Positions 46,443 to 58,600 of a stretch of DNA of 64,000 bases are shown here, piece by piece; position 1 is the first letter of the stretch; each line of letters begins with the position of its first letter. The notes under the pieces are model-generated. The model was given only the letters and a program-made list of their open reading frames with translations. It was not told the DNA's origin and did not search any database. The stretch is from the NCBI RefSeq assembly GCF_003573695.1, contig NC_039362.1, positions 200,933,215-200,997,214 of the forward strand, in the 5' to 3' direction. The translations under genes were made by a program, and so were the position numbers. The DNA is from Papaver somniferum. Lineage: Eukaryota; Streptophyta; Magnoliopsida; Ranunculales; Papaveraceae.

Positions 46443-49310
46443 AACTTAATCATGAGCTATAATCATCACCCTACTATCATTACCGAAGAGGAAAACAAAT
46501 TACTTGTTGATGTTCCTTGAAATGAGGAAATCTTCTCTGCTCTTAAAAGTATGGAAAATTGGTCCGCACCATGCCCTGAGGGTTTCCAAGATGGATTTTA
46601 ATTATAAAACTCAATGGAGTATAGTTGGTGATGATGTGTGTGACATGATTAAGAGTTTCTTCTCTACTAAACATATTCTCCATTCTCTTAACAAAACTTA
46701 CTTCTCATTAATCCCAACGACAAAAAAACCTACTACTCCATCTGAATTCAAGCCAATCAGCTTATATAATACTTCTTACAAAATTGTTTCTAAGATTCTA
46801 GTAGCTAGAATGAAGCCACTTATGGATAAAATTGTGTCTCCTTATCAAGCAGCTTATTTCTCAGGAAGACTCATTAATGACAATACTATAATTGCTCATG
46901 AACTCATTCATTTCATGAAGAGAAAAGAAGGTGAAGGTGGCTGGTTGGCTTTAAAAGTTGATATGTCAAAAGCTTTTGACAGACTTGAGTGGTGCTTCAT
47001 TTTAAAGGTTATGAGAAGTTTTGGCTTCTATGAAGCATGAACTCAGTTTATTGAGAAATGCATTAGTACTACTACTCTGTCAGCTCTTCTTAATGGTTCA
47101 CCATGTGAAGATTTCAAGACTTCTAGGGAATTAGACAAGGAGACCCCCTGTCTCCTTATATTTTTACTTTGGAAATGGAATGGTTCTCAAGAACTCCTAC
47201 AGCAGCTCATTATTCTAAAGAAATTCCAGGTATAATCATCTTCTTTTTGCAGATGATTGTTTAATCTTTACTCATGCTAATATAACCAGTGTGACTAATT
47301 TTCTACAAGTTATCGAAGATTTCAGTTCACAATCTGGTCAGGTCATTGATTTTGAAAAAACTTCCATTTTATTTAGCAACAATATGGATCCTTCTAAGTG
47401 TGACACTGTTATCCATATACTTGGAGTAAAGAATATGGACAATAAGGAGAAGTATCTAGGTTCACCGTTGCTTATTGGTAAATCTAAAGTCAAGTCCTTA
47501 GAAGATATCAACACAACTTTAGAAAGAAGACTTGCAAATTGGCAAGGTGAAACTATGTGTCAAGCAGGAAGAAGTACTATGATTAAAGTTGTTTTTAATG
47601 CAGTGCATATATATCAAATGAGCACATTCAAGATACCAAGGAAGACAATCAAGAAGTTAGATACTCTGCAAAGAATTTTTTTTGGGGTGTATGAAGCTAA
47701 TAGAGGTAATAATCCAACTTCCTGAAGTAACTTATGTACTCCAAAAGAAATGGGGGGTGTTAGCTTTTAGAGATATAAAGAAACTCAATCATGCACTTCT
47801 CACTAAAGTTGCTTGGAGGATTTGCATGCAACCTTATCTGTTGTGTGTTAAACTTCCGAAGGCAAAGTATTTGAAGAATGAAGAATTCGTGCATATTCAA
47901 AAACATAAGAATAACCTGAGCTGGATTTGGAGAGGTGTTGAAGTTGGTCTCAAGTTTCTTTAACAGAATGTTTGTATGGAGGTTAATAATGGGAAAAACA
48001 CGTATTTGGCTTGATAACTAGATTATCAATTTGGTAGTAAGCCAATTCCTTCTTGTCCAAGTCATCTAAATTATGAGTACGTTTATGAACTCATATCTCC
48101 AAATTCTTCTGAATGGAACATCAGTTTACTTCATTCATACTATTTTCTCGAATGATGTGGTGGATAAGATTTCAAGAATGCAGATCAACTTAGATGAAGA
48201 AGACATTGTCAGATGGAGAAATACAAGAGATGGATTGTTCACAGTCAAGAGTGTATATAATAAATTGGTTGAAAACAGTTTTCACCAACAAGAATCTATT
48301 AATTTTGTTCCTAAAGAAGTTTGGAAGTCCCTTTGGAAAATGAAGGCTCTTCACAGGGTGAAACTCATATGGAAGTGCTTAAAAGAAATAGTGCAAATAA
48401 AAGATAAGACTGCTCGTTTTAACAGTAGCATAGACATTCACTGCAATATCTGCAATCAACATGAGGAATGTTTCTTCCATCTTTTGTTAGTTTGTCGACA
48501 TGTCAGATCAGTAGGAGATGCCTCAGTATTAATGTGGATCAGGTTGTTGTTAATTGTAACAGCATAAAGGAATGGATGATTCTTGGTTTGATAATCAGTT
48601 CACAAATAGGATGGAGAATTATAACAATTGGAGGATGACATTGATGGTGGGATGTTGAATCATCTGGAAAGAAAGATGTGAATGTGTCTTTCTGAACAAG
48701 CCTCTTAATCTGTTATCTGCTGTCTCTAGAATTAACTTTCACCTGAATAATTTTTCTCTTGCTGCTAAAGATAAATGTTATAGTTATCTCGGATTAATAA
48801 TGTAGGAGATTGTGTAATAGCCATTGCAGGAGGACTGGGGATAGCAACAAATTTCTTTGCAGAGATCATAGCAATCTTGTGTGCAGGTGAATGGGCAATT
48901 CAAAATGGTTTTAGAAGACTTCTCTTCAGGTCAGATTCAAAGGCAGCAATAGCATCTTCTAAAAATTCCAAAATTCCGTGGTTTGCAATATCCAAATGAG
49001 AGAAAATTTGTCATAGTGCCAGAGAATGGGAATTCATTCACAGTTACAGGGAGGTAAATTAAAAAATTTCAGCTGATGACTTGGCTAAAAGAGGTGCAAA
49101 TCTACAGAGTGGTGAACAAAAAATATACAACAGTAAACCCCCTTTCCTTGTGAACTTAGAAAATGAATTGAAAACATACTATAGATTTGGTTAGACCAGA
49201 TTAGAGTAAATTGTAAAAAAAAAAAATTGTTTCTGCTTGAGCTGCTTTGTAACTATTTGTAAGTTCAGATTTGTGGTTATCAATAAAATTTGTTATTAAG
49301 CAGAAAAAAA
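46443..49310 (+). pseudogene. 5'-truncated L1-type LINE (RT to RNase H)
   Basis: Plus-strand ORF2 pieces in order: an RT start near 46520, then KIVSKILVARMKPLMD and VDMSKAFDRLEW (46504-47040), RQGDPLSPYIF (~47130), an intact LFADDC catalytic word (~47245), QAGRSTMIKVVFNAV (47560), a zinc-ribbon-like reverse-transcriptase-associated end (48073-48567, with CNICNQHEECFFHLL) and an RNase H remnant (48810-49140). Stops and frameshifts lie between the pieces. The 3' end has AATAAAATTTGTTATTAAG and an A7 tail at about 49304-49310. The endonuclease and ORF1 are absent. Confidence 0.85.
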
Positions 49311-49314
49311 TATA

Positions 49315-49689
49315 TGTTATAATCGCGTATACCAAACAGCTACTGCTAACAGTGTACTGATACGTTGGACTATACCAACTCAAGGTATGAATATTAAACA
49401 CTAATTAAACTAGGTGTATTAATTAGTTAGTTATACTATATGTACTTTGTACTGTGTAGTACAAGAGGAATACGAAAGGTCATAGTATTACTTAGTGGAG
49501 AGAAAAAGGGGCTACTCTTCTTATTATTTCTATCTCCACAATCAGCTCAATAGGCCTATTTATAGGCGTACATGCATGAAAACTAATCTTAATTAAAAGA
49601 CATGTACATGACCTGGTGTCCTTGACATATTCATACACCTGGTTTACATGGTGAGTCAGCCACTTTGTTATTTGACACGTCATATAACA
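49315..49689 (-). repeat. 3' LTR of the Copia element
   Basis: 375 bp; differs from the other copy at only a few positions by eye. Confidence 0.92.
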
Positions 49690-49723
49690 CTCCCCCTTGG
49701 ATGACCACCATTCTAAGTATGTT

Positions 49724-50310
49724 GCCTCGTTAAAACCTTACCGGTAAAACCCAATGGGACAAAATCCGGACGAGGGAAAAAGAGTACAACACTGGTAGCT
49801 TTAAAGTGATGATGGTCGTCACGAATTTTCTCTCGTCGCCGAAACCGTGTCAGGAAAACCATTTAGGAAAAACCTGAACTTGGAGTGGGCTTGATCACCG
49901 CCATGAAATGCTTCCTCTGTCAAAGTTGCGTCAGGAAAACCATTTAGGACAAAACCCGAGCTTAGAAAGAGGGTGGTCGCCGCCACAAAAAAATATTTTC
50001 TTTGACAAGATTTACGCAAGGAAAACCGCTAGGGATAAAAACCTACACGCCTGCGTCAGGAAAACCACTTGTGACAAAACCTGAAAGCCCAAAGTTCATG
50101 ATGATGTTGACGTCGATGCTAATGTTGCCTCGTTAAAAACCTCGTATGGAAAACCACGTGGGACAAAACCAGACCAAAGGAAAAGAGTACAACGGACGTC
50201 GCCCAATAACAGTGCTGCATACGCATATGCTGCCTCGTTAAAACCTTGACAAGGAAAACCCAACGGGACAAAACCTTAGGGAAGGAAAAAGAGTACAACG
50301 CGTTTTAGTC
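49724..50310 (-). repeat. Degenerate repeat array beside the Copia 3' LTR
   Basis: Seven to eight units of roughly 60-100 bp built from GCCTCGTTAAAACC, GGAAAACCA...GGGACAAAACC and GGAAAAAGAGTACAAC. Such arrays are known from the 3' region of some plant Copia elements. Confidence 0.8.
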
Positions 50311-52379
50311 CAGCCAAAGATTCTACGAGTTTACTCCTCCTGAAGCATGACTTCTTAAAGCGGCTGGTGGTGCAAACATTATATAGTCTTCGGAAAACCA
50401 TTTTACCATTTGCAGTTTATGGAGGACTGACTGCAGGTCTTGTGCCGGGTGCACAATCTCCATTGTTCACCTTGCATTTAAATCCTCAGTCCATTGCGTA
50501 CCAATTTATTTCCCGCTTTAACTTCAGGCATAACAATGAAAGGTCTTTTGTAAACTCATAAATACTGTAGAATCAACTTCAGCATCTAAAAGTATAACCT
50601 GCAAAATAAAAGTTAGAAAACACAAGATAATGCATGCATTATATCCATGTATGGTACTTCTGGACCATAAATTTAACGTACGTATCAGATAGATCGATCA
50701 CTTCTCAGTAATGATGCTAATTTTGAAGCACGATAAGTATTACGAGTATCAAAACTAGATACTCTGGTATACACAGGCGAGTTTTATTATGCTAGCATGT
50801 CCTCGAACTTCAGGTCGAGCAAATATTTTGATTTCAGCGAGATCTCAAAAATCTAGTTCAAGCGTGGATTTTAGCGCTACGAAGGGTTCTTTCAGAAGTC
50901 AAAAATGATATCATCATTTCATCCGGATTTTAACCTTATACCAAGAACATAAAATACACAAAGGATTGTCCATAAGATTCTCCTATTCAAAATGGTGATT
51001 ATGACTAAATTTCAAGCCTGACATAATTCATAACGTCGGGTGGCTGGCTGCCTGAGTCAGAGAACCTCGAATCCTTCAGGGATTCATTACAATTACTAGT
51101 CATAACAAGATGCAATATGAGTCCTTCAGTGACTACCAAGATAAATTGTATCTATATTAGGAGAATATTTTTCGTTTTACAGAACCAATCTTGGGGTTCA
51201 GCAGGAAACCCCCAATCGCACTTAAAACGATAATACTATTCTCTCTGCCCTTAATTTCAAACACCAACCTGTAATTTTCAGGCCTCACAATTTTACGGTG
51301 TGAGTCGGATCCGAACATTGCGCTTTTTCGAGAGATTCCATCTTCTACCTTAGTTTGAGGTAACATGTCATATGCCTACCAATCACAATGTCGATGTTCC
51401 TCTGCAGAGGGGTACACAACCATTATTGTAAACAGTAATCGACAATCATATATGATTTAGCACATTCTCTGGTGCATGCACATTCAAGAAAATTTTACAA
51501 ACTGGTACCAGCTCCACTTCAGGGGCTTTATCATATCCTCATCTTCAATAAGGAGTTTCAAACTTAGAGAATGTGGATCATATTTTGATAGTCTCCACGA
51601 GCACTATATGTGTCTCTCTTCAAGAGCACTGCATATTAGAAAAGTGATTGGAATTTATTTTAAGGGGCATATATGAGGCAATTATTCAGGCCTCAAGCGT
51701 GTTTTAACACACGACTTCGTCACTGCGAGATGCATGATTTAACCTGCTGAGACAACTTCCTGTGTCTGCATCCTCAAGCAAGTGACGAGCAATATTTTCC
51801 CAGAGATACTGCAGTTATTTGTTTTGATCTTGAGTAATATCCAACATCTCAATTACATACAATATCTTGGTGTGAGAAAACAAAGAAGATGTCTCATGCC
51901 AGTTCTAGCGGTAGCCAAACTTCGTTTGATCAGGATAAATACTTAATCAGATAATCTGTTGAATTGTCGACATTGCTTACTACAACCTTTAGGTGGTGTA
52001 TGTCATCTTTATGACTTCAAGGGAAAAGTCCTTAAATTTGTCGACATAATTCGTGCCATCTTTAGGTAGCAGTCTTTCTCCCCCTGGTTTAGGCGGTAAA
52101 AACCCTTTTAAGTTATCATAATTTGCACCATCCTTTTATGGTGACGTTTCTCCCCCTGACTAAAGTGGGAGAACCTTAAAGGTTATCAACCCTAATCTTG
52201 CTAAACTTCTGGTGGCGGGTTGTCATGCCAACTTCTGGTGGCATTTTAATTTTCCTGATCATGGCGGAGACATTACTATCTCATTTCTGGAAGCCTTTGG
52301 TTCCATAATTGCTTATTTTCAAAGGCAATTCTGCTCATGATAGTTTTTGGGTTTTAATTTAACTACACAATAGGTATCC

Positions 52380-52916
52380 CAAAAACAATTGCGAGCTCGA
52401 CAAAAGATGATCCATTTCACGCCGGTCCTTGTAACGGCTTACTTCCTCCCCCTAACGGCGGGAATACAGTCCCATCTTCAATAAGACATTATCAGCACAT
52501 GGTTTTAAATGTCTTATGAATCGAAACCAACATATATAGCTAGGTGACGTTATGGAACAAATACGTAAGTTGTAAGGTTGCTTCCCAAGATATAATTGAT
52601 GGTAAATAGTTGGTCGAGCAATAAACTAAAGATGCTTTAAATAAAGAACTCAACTAGACCATGTCGAGTGCGCACATGTGCTAACTATATGCTCGATATA
52701 ACACCAACTTGGAGGCAAAGCATCAAAGCCTATCAATTTACCACCAACATAAATACTTAAATGGAGGGTCTCTGCAACCACAAGATTTGCACAAACAGTT
52801 CGGCAAAGTCTAATATTACGTGTTAATATAACAAGAGACCATCTAGTAGATGTGTCTATCAATACATTAAAGTACTGAAATAATTGTCCATATTGCAGGG
52901 TAAATAAGTCCTGCAA
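52380..52916 (-). pseudogene. Copia integrase remnant
   Basis: Minus-strand FNVLIDTSTRWSLVIL matches the integrase core of plant Copia elements (V-L-I-D-x-S-T-R-W-S). Downstream the FPPLGGG...AWNGSS text marks the end of integrase. Stops and frameshifts throughout. Confidence 0.65.
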
Positions 52917-53329
52917 TTTCCACCTTGAATCCTTTCTAGGAGTTAATGTTGGTGATTCAGTAACAGGTTACCATAATGTTAATGTTAGATGCAATTTAAT
53001 AGCTAATTGTCTCAGGGACCAATAACACAATTTACATCCTTATCTAATAGAAGCTTCAGGTTCTGTAAAGGATGTCCATGAGCATTTTGAATCGTCTACT
53101 CATCTTGGTAGAACTTGGGTGTCCATACTGATCATGCCTAAGCATGAATAATTCAAGGGTCATTAAACTTCTGGCTAATGACAATGTGGAATTCGACTGT
53201 TCGAATTCTCCTATAGCACACCCCATAAAAGAAAGCCTTACGTTTCTTTACGATGTGCTTCTGGCACAAAAACAAATGAAGTAAAAAAAATACTCCATAA
53301 AAATGCTCGTTTGTCGTTTCAAGGTGGTA

Positions 53330-54170
53330 ACGCCAAATATTCTCAAAAACTCAATAGATTCTTCAGGAATCCGGATTATTATAAGACGTTAATAAAGATG
53401 ACTGTTATACCTCCAATATGATACACGCTCTTCCGGAGTCGTCTATCATATTATTTGAACCCGAAATGGCATTTCACATTTCCAAAACCTCTACAAGGTT
53501 ACAGAAATGGTTCGAAAAAAATTTGTGTTTGTTGTTCCCTTGTTTAGAGACAAATATCTCTATCGTCTATTTAAAATGGATAGATTACTTCAGGAATCCA
53601 TATCCGATGTCACATTTGGACGAGAGACATTCATTAATAAGTCATTAACAAAATCATTACATAACCATGGGCTACTTCGGGAACCCAAAAATTCGTGGTT
53701 GATTCCTGGAATCCAACTATTTCTATAGACCACTTCTGGAGTCTATTTTATGGATTATTACAGGAATGCACGAAATGTATGTTGGACTGCTTCTGGAGTC
53801 GACAACATCTCATGGATTGCTTCTAGAATCCATTATTTACAAAAAATAAGTAAAGAAAATAAACAAAACTTAAAACAAAGGATAAACATCCAAACAAATA
53901 TGGCACTAATACAATATCAACAAATCTCCAATTTTGTCACCTTCAACGAAATATTAATTTACAAGTGTACAAATGGATACACTCTTTTATGGAAAAGTCT
54001 CCTACTTGGTCACTTCAGGGACCGCAAATAGGAACGACTAGAACTTTTATAACGGGTCACTTCTGGGACCGAACGGCTAGCGGACCGTGCGTTTCGCATC
54101 CATACTATGCTAGACGAAATTCCAGTTTCTGGTGGAATTGTTTCAAAATCTCTGGAGATTATTTAGAGAA
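53330..54170. repeat. Recurring ACTTCTGGARTC words in the Copia interior
   Basis: GCTTCTGGAGTC, ACTTCAGGAATCC, CTTCTAGAATCC, CACTTCTGGGACCG and related words recur every 25-70 bp. Scattered relatives lie at about 50655-52240. No reading frame explains them. Confidence 0.6.
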
Positions 54171-54576
54171 AGAGAAATTAAATTTATGTTATCCTCTAGG
54201 GATACAACAATTCCTCGCTTTGCCGGTATTAAAACCGCAAGTACCATAACAAAAATAATATAGCGGAAAATTATTAAAGTTTACGGAGGCGCGGTTCTCA
54301 CCTTCCCGCACTTACCCAAAAACATTCGTACAAGTTTGCAATACTTGTAGAACAACTTGCCTCCATTAATAGTGTTACTACCTTGATCAATAGAACCAAC
54401 AGAGTCAGTACTACTATTCACATATATAATCAAAAACACAAATTTAACTCAAAACACAAATATAAATTGTGAAGTTGATTATATGGCTTTGTGGGTATCA
54501 TCCCGTCAGCTCGGCATAAACATCGTCGAACAATGGTTTATCAATTGACGACATCGAGCTATTCGTGCTGATAACG

Positions 54577-54951
54577 TGTTATAATCGCGTATACCAAACA
54601 GCTACTGCTAACAGTGTACTGATACGTTCGACTATACCAACTCAAGGTATGAATATTAAACACTAATTAAACTAGGTGTATTAATTAGTTAGTTATACTA
54701 TATGTACTTTGTACCGTGTAGTACAAGAGGAATACGAAAGGTCATAGTATTACTTAGTGGAGGGAAAAAGGGGCTACTCTTCTTATTATTTCTATCTCCA
54801 CAATCAGCTCAATAGGCCTATTTATAGGCGTACATGCATGAAAACTAATCTTAATTAAAAGACATGTACATGACCTGGTGTCCTTGACATATTCATACAC
54901 CTGGTTTACATGGTGAGTCAGCCACTTTGTTATTTGACACGTCATATAACA
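54577..54951 (-). repeat. 5' LTR of the Copia element
   Basis: 375 bp, followed by ATATA. Confidence 0.92.
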
Positions 54952-55015
54952 ATATACCATTTATGCCTACATTGTTACATTCTAAACAGTGTACTTAATA
55001 TTTTTTATTGTTTAG

Positions 55016-55150
55016 TGCTGGAACTGGATTGCTGTCGATGATGGCTGCTCGGGCTATGAATTCGAGTTGTGGTGCAAGTGTTGATAATACTGTGGGAATG
55101 ATTTCTGCATGTGAATCTTACTTGCCTATGATTAAGCTGTTGTGGAAAGT
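55016..55150 (+). pseudogene. Isolated exon fragment of a PRMT7-like arginine methyltransferase
   Basis: After an acceptor-like TTTAG (to 55015) the frame reads AGTGLLSMMAARAMNSS, then MISACESYLPMIKLLWKV. The AGTGLLSMMA word is SAM-binding motif I and SACESYLPM is the post-I acidic strand of plant PRMT7/PRMT1.6. The similarity ends at about 55150 and an unrelated block with a stop at 55182 follows. No other PRMT exon is near: the Copia element and LINE occupy the upstream side. A relic of a larger gene or a captured fragment. Confidence 0.7.
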
Positions 55151-55213
55151 CAGAGGTGCTCCAGATCAAGTCAGACGCATTTGAATACCGTTTAACTTGC
55201 ACCCCAGAATCGA

Positions 55214-55530
55214 GGAAATTTTCTAGTGGAAAATTGATGAAGTTTAGCATTTCTAGTATCGTAAATGTAATTCTTGATAATCATCATCATTTTCTAAGAA
55301 ATATATGGAACAGAAATTTCAGGATGCATTATGCGATTGCTTAAAATTCCATTCTCCATGACAGCATTACTCATTCTCTGACAAATATACAAGATTCTTG
55401 ACATATTCAACTTGTGCACTATTTTTATGGGTCCATTTTCATCTTACTGAATCACAGCAGAGATTTTGTTTTGTCAGAAAATGAGAATGACCAGTACCCT
55501 CTGATTCCTAAATGTAAAATGTGACACAAA
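55214..55530 (+). repeat. Copy of part of the zinc-finger gene intron
   Basis: Matches 15113-15325 in the same orientation (TCTAGTGGAAAAT...GATGAARTTTAGCATTTCTAGT, then TTACTCATT, AAGATTC). A short further match is near 55516 (ATGTGACACAAAT, as at 15494). Its continuation is at 59581-59845. Confidence 0.7.
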
Positions 55531-55756
55531 TATGAAGAACATTGTACGAAAAAATTTAATGAAATGTGGAAGGCGTGCCTCTTTGTTTAATTTAAAAGTA
55601 AAAATAAAAAGAATCTTCGGACTATTTCTCTTCCACCAAGAAGAAGCTACTAAGAAGAAGAAGACTGCCAGTTAGAGGAGGAGATAAAGGGTCGTTGAGT
55701 TGACTGTTGAGAGAAAGAAGGAAAAACAATCAAGATCATCATCAGATTCATTAGAC

Positions 55757-57051
55757 ATGGCTAAAAGAGCAGTTCTTGTAGGATGCAATTACCAAGGAAC
55801 AAAAGCAGAACTCAAAGGATGTATCAATGATGTGAAAAGGATGTATAAATCACTTGTAGAAAGATATGGATTTGCAGAAGAAGATATAACCGTTTTGATT
55901 GATACTGATGATTCTTACATTCAACCAACAGGTAAGAACATCAGAAAGGCAATATTGGATTTAATAACATCTGCTGAACCTGGTGATGTTTTGTTCTTCC
56001 ATTACAGTGGTCATGGAACTCGTCTCCCTGCTGAAACTGGTGAAGATGATGATACTGGTTATGATGAATGTATTGTCCCTACTGATATGAATCTTATCAC
56101 TGGTAATCAATCAAAAATACAACCCGTTTTTTTATAGTCTTTTAATTTGTTTGATCATTTTATATGTTGTTCACAGATGATGATTTCAGGGAGTATGTGG
56201 ATCAAGTCCCAGAAGGTTGTAAGATAACAATTGTATCAGATTCGTGTCACAGCGGAGGTTTGATTGATGAAGCTAAAGAACAGATTGGAGAAAGTACTAA
56301 AGGTGATCAAGAACAGTGTTCTGGATTTGGGTTCAAGCATTTCTTGCACCGGAAAGTCAACGATGCTTTGGAATCTCGTGGCATTCATTTACCTAGGAGA
56401 CGCCACCATAGGGATGAAGACGAAGAAGAAGGAGAAGAGGAGCAAGAAGAAGAGGATGAATCCGTAAAGAACAAATCACTTCCTATATCAATTTTGATTG
56501 AAATCCTGAAACAGAAAACAGGCAAAGATGACATTGATGTTGGAAAGATTCGTCCTACATTGTTCGATGTATTCGGAGAAGATTCGAGCCCAAAGGTGAA
56601 GAAATTCATGAAGGTTATATTGGAAAAACTCCAAAGTGGTGACCAGGGTGGACTCATGGGAATGGTTGGATTGTTAGCTCAAGAATTTTTAAAGCACAAA
56701 CTAGACGAAAATGATGACAACTACGCCAAACCTGCAATGGAAACAGACATTGGCAGCAAACAAGAAGCTTATGCTGGATCGAATAAGAAAACACTACCTG
56801 ATGGCGGGATCCTTGTAAGTGGATGCCAGAGTGATCAAACTTCGGCGGATGCAAACCCATCTGGAAATGCTGATGATGCTTATGGAGCTCTCAGTAATGC
56901 TATTCAAATCATAATAGCAGAGAGTGATGGTAGAGTAACTAATCATGAATTAGTGTCAAAAGCAAGAAAAATTCTTAAACGTCAGGGGTTTACTCAGCGG
57001 CCTGGACTCTACTGTTCTGACGAGCATGTCGATTCTCCGTTTATCTGTTAA
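55757..57051 (+). CDS. Type II metacaspase
   Basis: Two exons, 55757-56102 and 56177-57051, GT-AG, 406 aa. The first ATG ([14 protein letters not shown]) follows a GAA-rich leader; an open frame further upstream has no ATG. Type II metacaspases are Ca2+-dependent cysteine proteases cutting after Arg/Lys, active in wound response and cell death in cytosol and nucleus. The catalytic His is in HYSGHGT (about residue 86) and the Cys in SDSCHSGG (about 139). The p20-p10 linker is long, acidic and Lys-rich ([20 protein letters not shown]), as in the type II group. [20 protein letters not shown] and the p10 block [18 protein letters not shown] follow. It ends HVDSPFIC. Length and all key residues fit the MC4-MC7 clade of Arabidopsis. 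The autocleavage Lys cannot be fixed by eye. It lies inside a broken copy of the zinc-finger gene. Confidence 0.95.
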
Positions 57052-57402
57052 AATTCACCCAGCTTGTGAATGTTTCTCTGTGTGTTGTGTTTGCTTTCAT
57101 TTGGGCATATATTGCGAGTAATCTTGGTGTGGTGTGTAAAGGAATAAGCTTTCATTTTAATGGATAGTAATAACAAACGTTTCAAACTGTTAATGGGGAT
57201 AGTATGCAATTTCTGGACCTATCAGAATGAAACAACTTATGGGTGAGATGTATAAGTAGGAGCTGACTTGGCAACCAGAGCTGACTAGACCCTAACTCGC
57301 CCATAAGTTGGAAAGAGCGAGCTAGGGTTTCAGATACTCAGTAAATCTACTCTCTCTTTCTCTCAAACCCTAAAAAAAAAGACCTTTGAGAAAAATCTAA
57401 CT

Positions 57403-58055
57403 ATGGCAAAGACTAGACCAGGCAAGAGAGATTTGGATTCTTATACCATTAAAGGAACTAACAAAGTTATCAAAGCTGGAGACTGTGTGCTGATGAGACC
57501 TCCAGAAACTAATAAAGCACCATATGTAGCAAAAGTGGAGAAAATGGAAGCCGATAATCGCAACAATGTTAAGGTTAAAGTACGATGGTATTATCGACCC
57601 GAAGAATCCATCGGTGGAAGAAGGCCGTTTCATGGATCAAAAGAGTTGTTTCTGTCAGATCATTTTGAAAGGTGCTCTTACTATTGATGGAAAATGTACT
57701 GCATGTTCACTCATTCAAGAACTATAGTAAGATTAAGGATGTTGGCACTGAGGATTATTTCTGCAGATTTGAGTATAAAGCTGCTACTGGTGAATTCGCT
57801 CCTGATAGAGTTGCAGTGTATTTCAAATGTGAGATGCCTTATAATCTGGATGACCTCATGGTGCAGTGCGAGGGATATTGCAGGGATTGGTTTCATCCTT
57901 CGTGTATTGGCATGACCATTGTTCAAGCGAAGAATTTAGGACGCTTTCTCTGTGCTGATTGTTCCTCCAAAGATGAGGTCCAAAGATCTCTGAACAAATT
58001 ACCAGTTTCACCATCAGCCGAAACTAAAGCTGAGGCAAAGCGCCGGAAGAAGTAA
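57403..58055 (+). pseudogene. EBS: Intronless, frameshifted copy of a BAH-PHD histone reader (EBS/SHL type)
   Basis: The frame from ATG 57403 codes for the BAH N-half ([45 protein letters not shown]) and stops at 57687. The text LTIDGKC continues in the second frame and HSFKNYSKIKDVG in the third (57672-58055), so two frameshifts lie within 40 bp. The PHD part reads YFKCEMPYN and CEGYCRDW: the first zinc Cys is Phe and one residue is inserted between the third and fourth ligands. EBS/SHL genes have introns, so absence of introns and an A-rich stretch near 58259 suggest a retrocopy. EBS reads H3K27me3/H3K4me3 to control flowering; this copy should not. Confidence 0.85.
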
Positions 58056-58379
58056 TCAGTTGATGCGGAGTTCTTGGTGCACGAGGATGAGGTACTCTCT
58101 TCACTGTGCACGCGCAAAGCTGGGATGATCTATCAATGTGTAATATGTTTTTACTTTATGACATTTCGTTGATTAGATGTGGACACTACATAGTGATTTT
58201 TGCACCACGTCTTTTGCAATCTGCGAAAACTGGTATTTAGGAAAATTTGTCATATGTTGAATAAAAATAAAAAAACAATTGGTTTTGAGTTGGAAGCCTA
58301 GAAATCTTGCAAAGATAAACCTTGCAAAGATAACATGTGACACTCTTTTTTAAGACTCAAAAAAGAAATTTGTTCCTAA

Positions 58380-58600
58380 GTCCAAACATCAAGAATTGGC
58401 CTGTATGAGATAGCAGAGAAAGATGGTCATGGTTGTATCCTAACTCAATGAGGAATTTAGCTGATTCTTGGAATTCTTCTCAGCTAACAAGGTCTGCCAA
58501 GATAATTTGGGATCTCATACCGGCAACTGTTTTGGCATCTGAGTTATATTTCGGTTTAGTTTAAGAAGTTTGCCTTGTTGCCTATATTAGTTAGGAATTT
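58380..58600 (+). mobile_element. LINE fragment
   Basis: Text around AGATGGTCATGGTTGTATCC (RWSWLYPN in one frame) parallels 60950-61040, which belongs to a larger LINE remnant. Only about 200 bp remain. Confidence 0.5.

Larger units (their letters stand above)
49315..54951 (-). mobile_element. Copia-type LTR retrotransposon, decayed
   Basis: LTRs of 375 bp at 49315-49689 and 54577-54951, nearly identical, TGTTATAATC...CATATAACA, flanked by the perfect 5-bp duplication ATATA (49310-49314 and 54952-54956). Minus orientation is shown by the primer site CGTTATCAGCACGA next to 54577 and the purine tract CCAAGGGGGAG next to 49689. Integrase remnants are at about 52916-52650 (FNVLIDTSTRWS) and 52470-52390 (FPPLGGGSKPLQGPAWNGSS, read on the minus strand). 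RT was not recognised and no long frame remains, so it is non-coding despite young-looking LTRs. Confidence 0.9.

Noticed and set aside
49724..50310. Regular repeats that might suggest a CRISPR-like array
   Set aside because: Units and intervals are unequal, degenerate and part of a Copia 3' region in a plant genome.
56264..56860. Shifted and antisense frames within the metacaspase second exon
   Set aside because: Shadows of the acidic linker codons.
57359..57380. AAACCCTAAA telomere-like word before the BAH-PHD copy
   Set aside because: A single telo-box is common in plant 5' leaders; no telomeric array.
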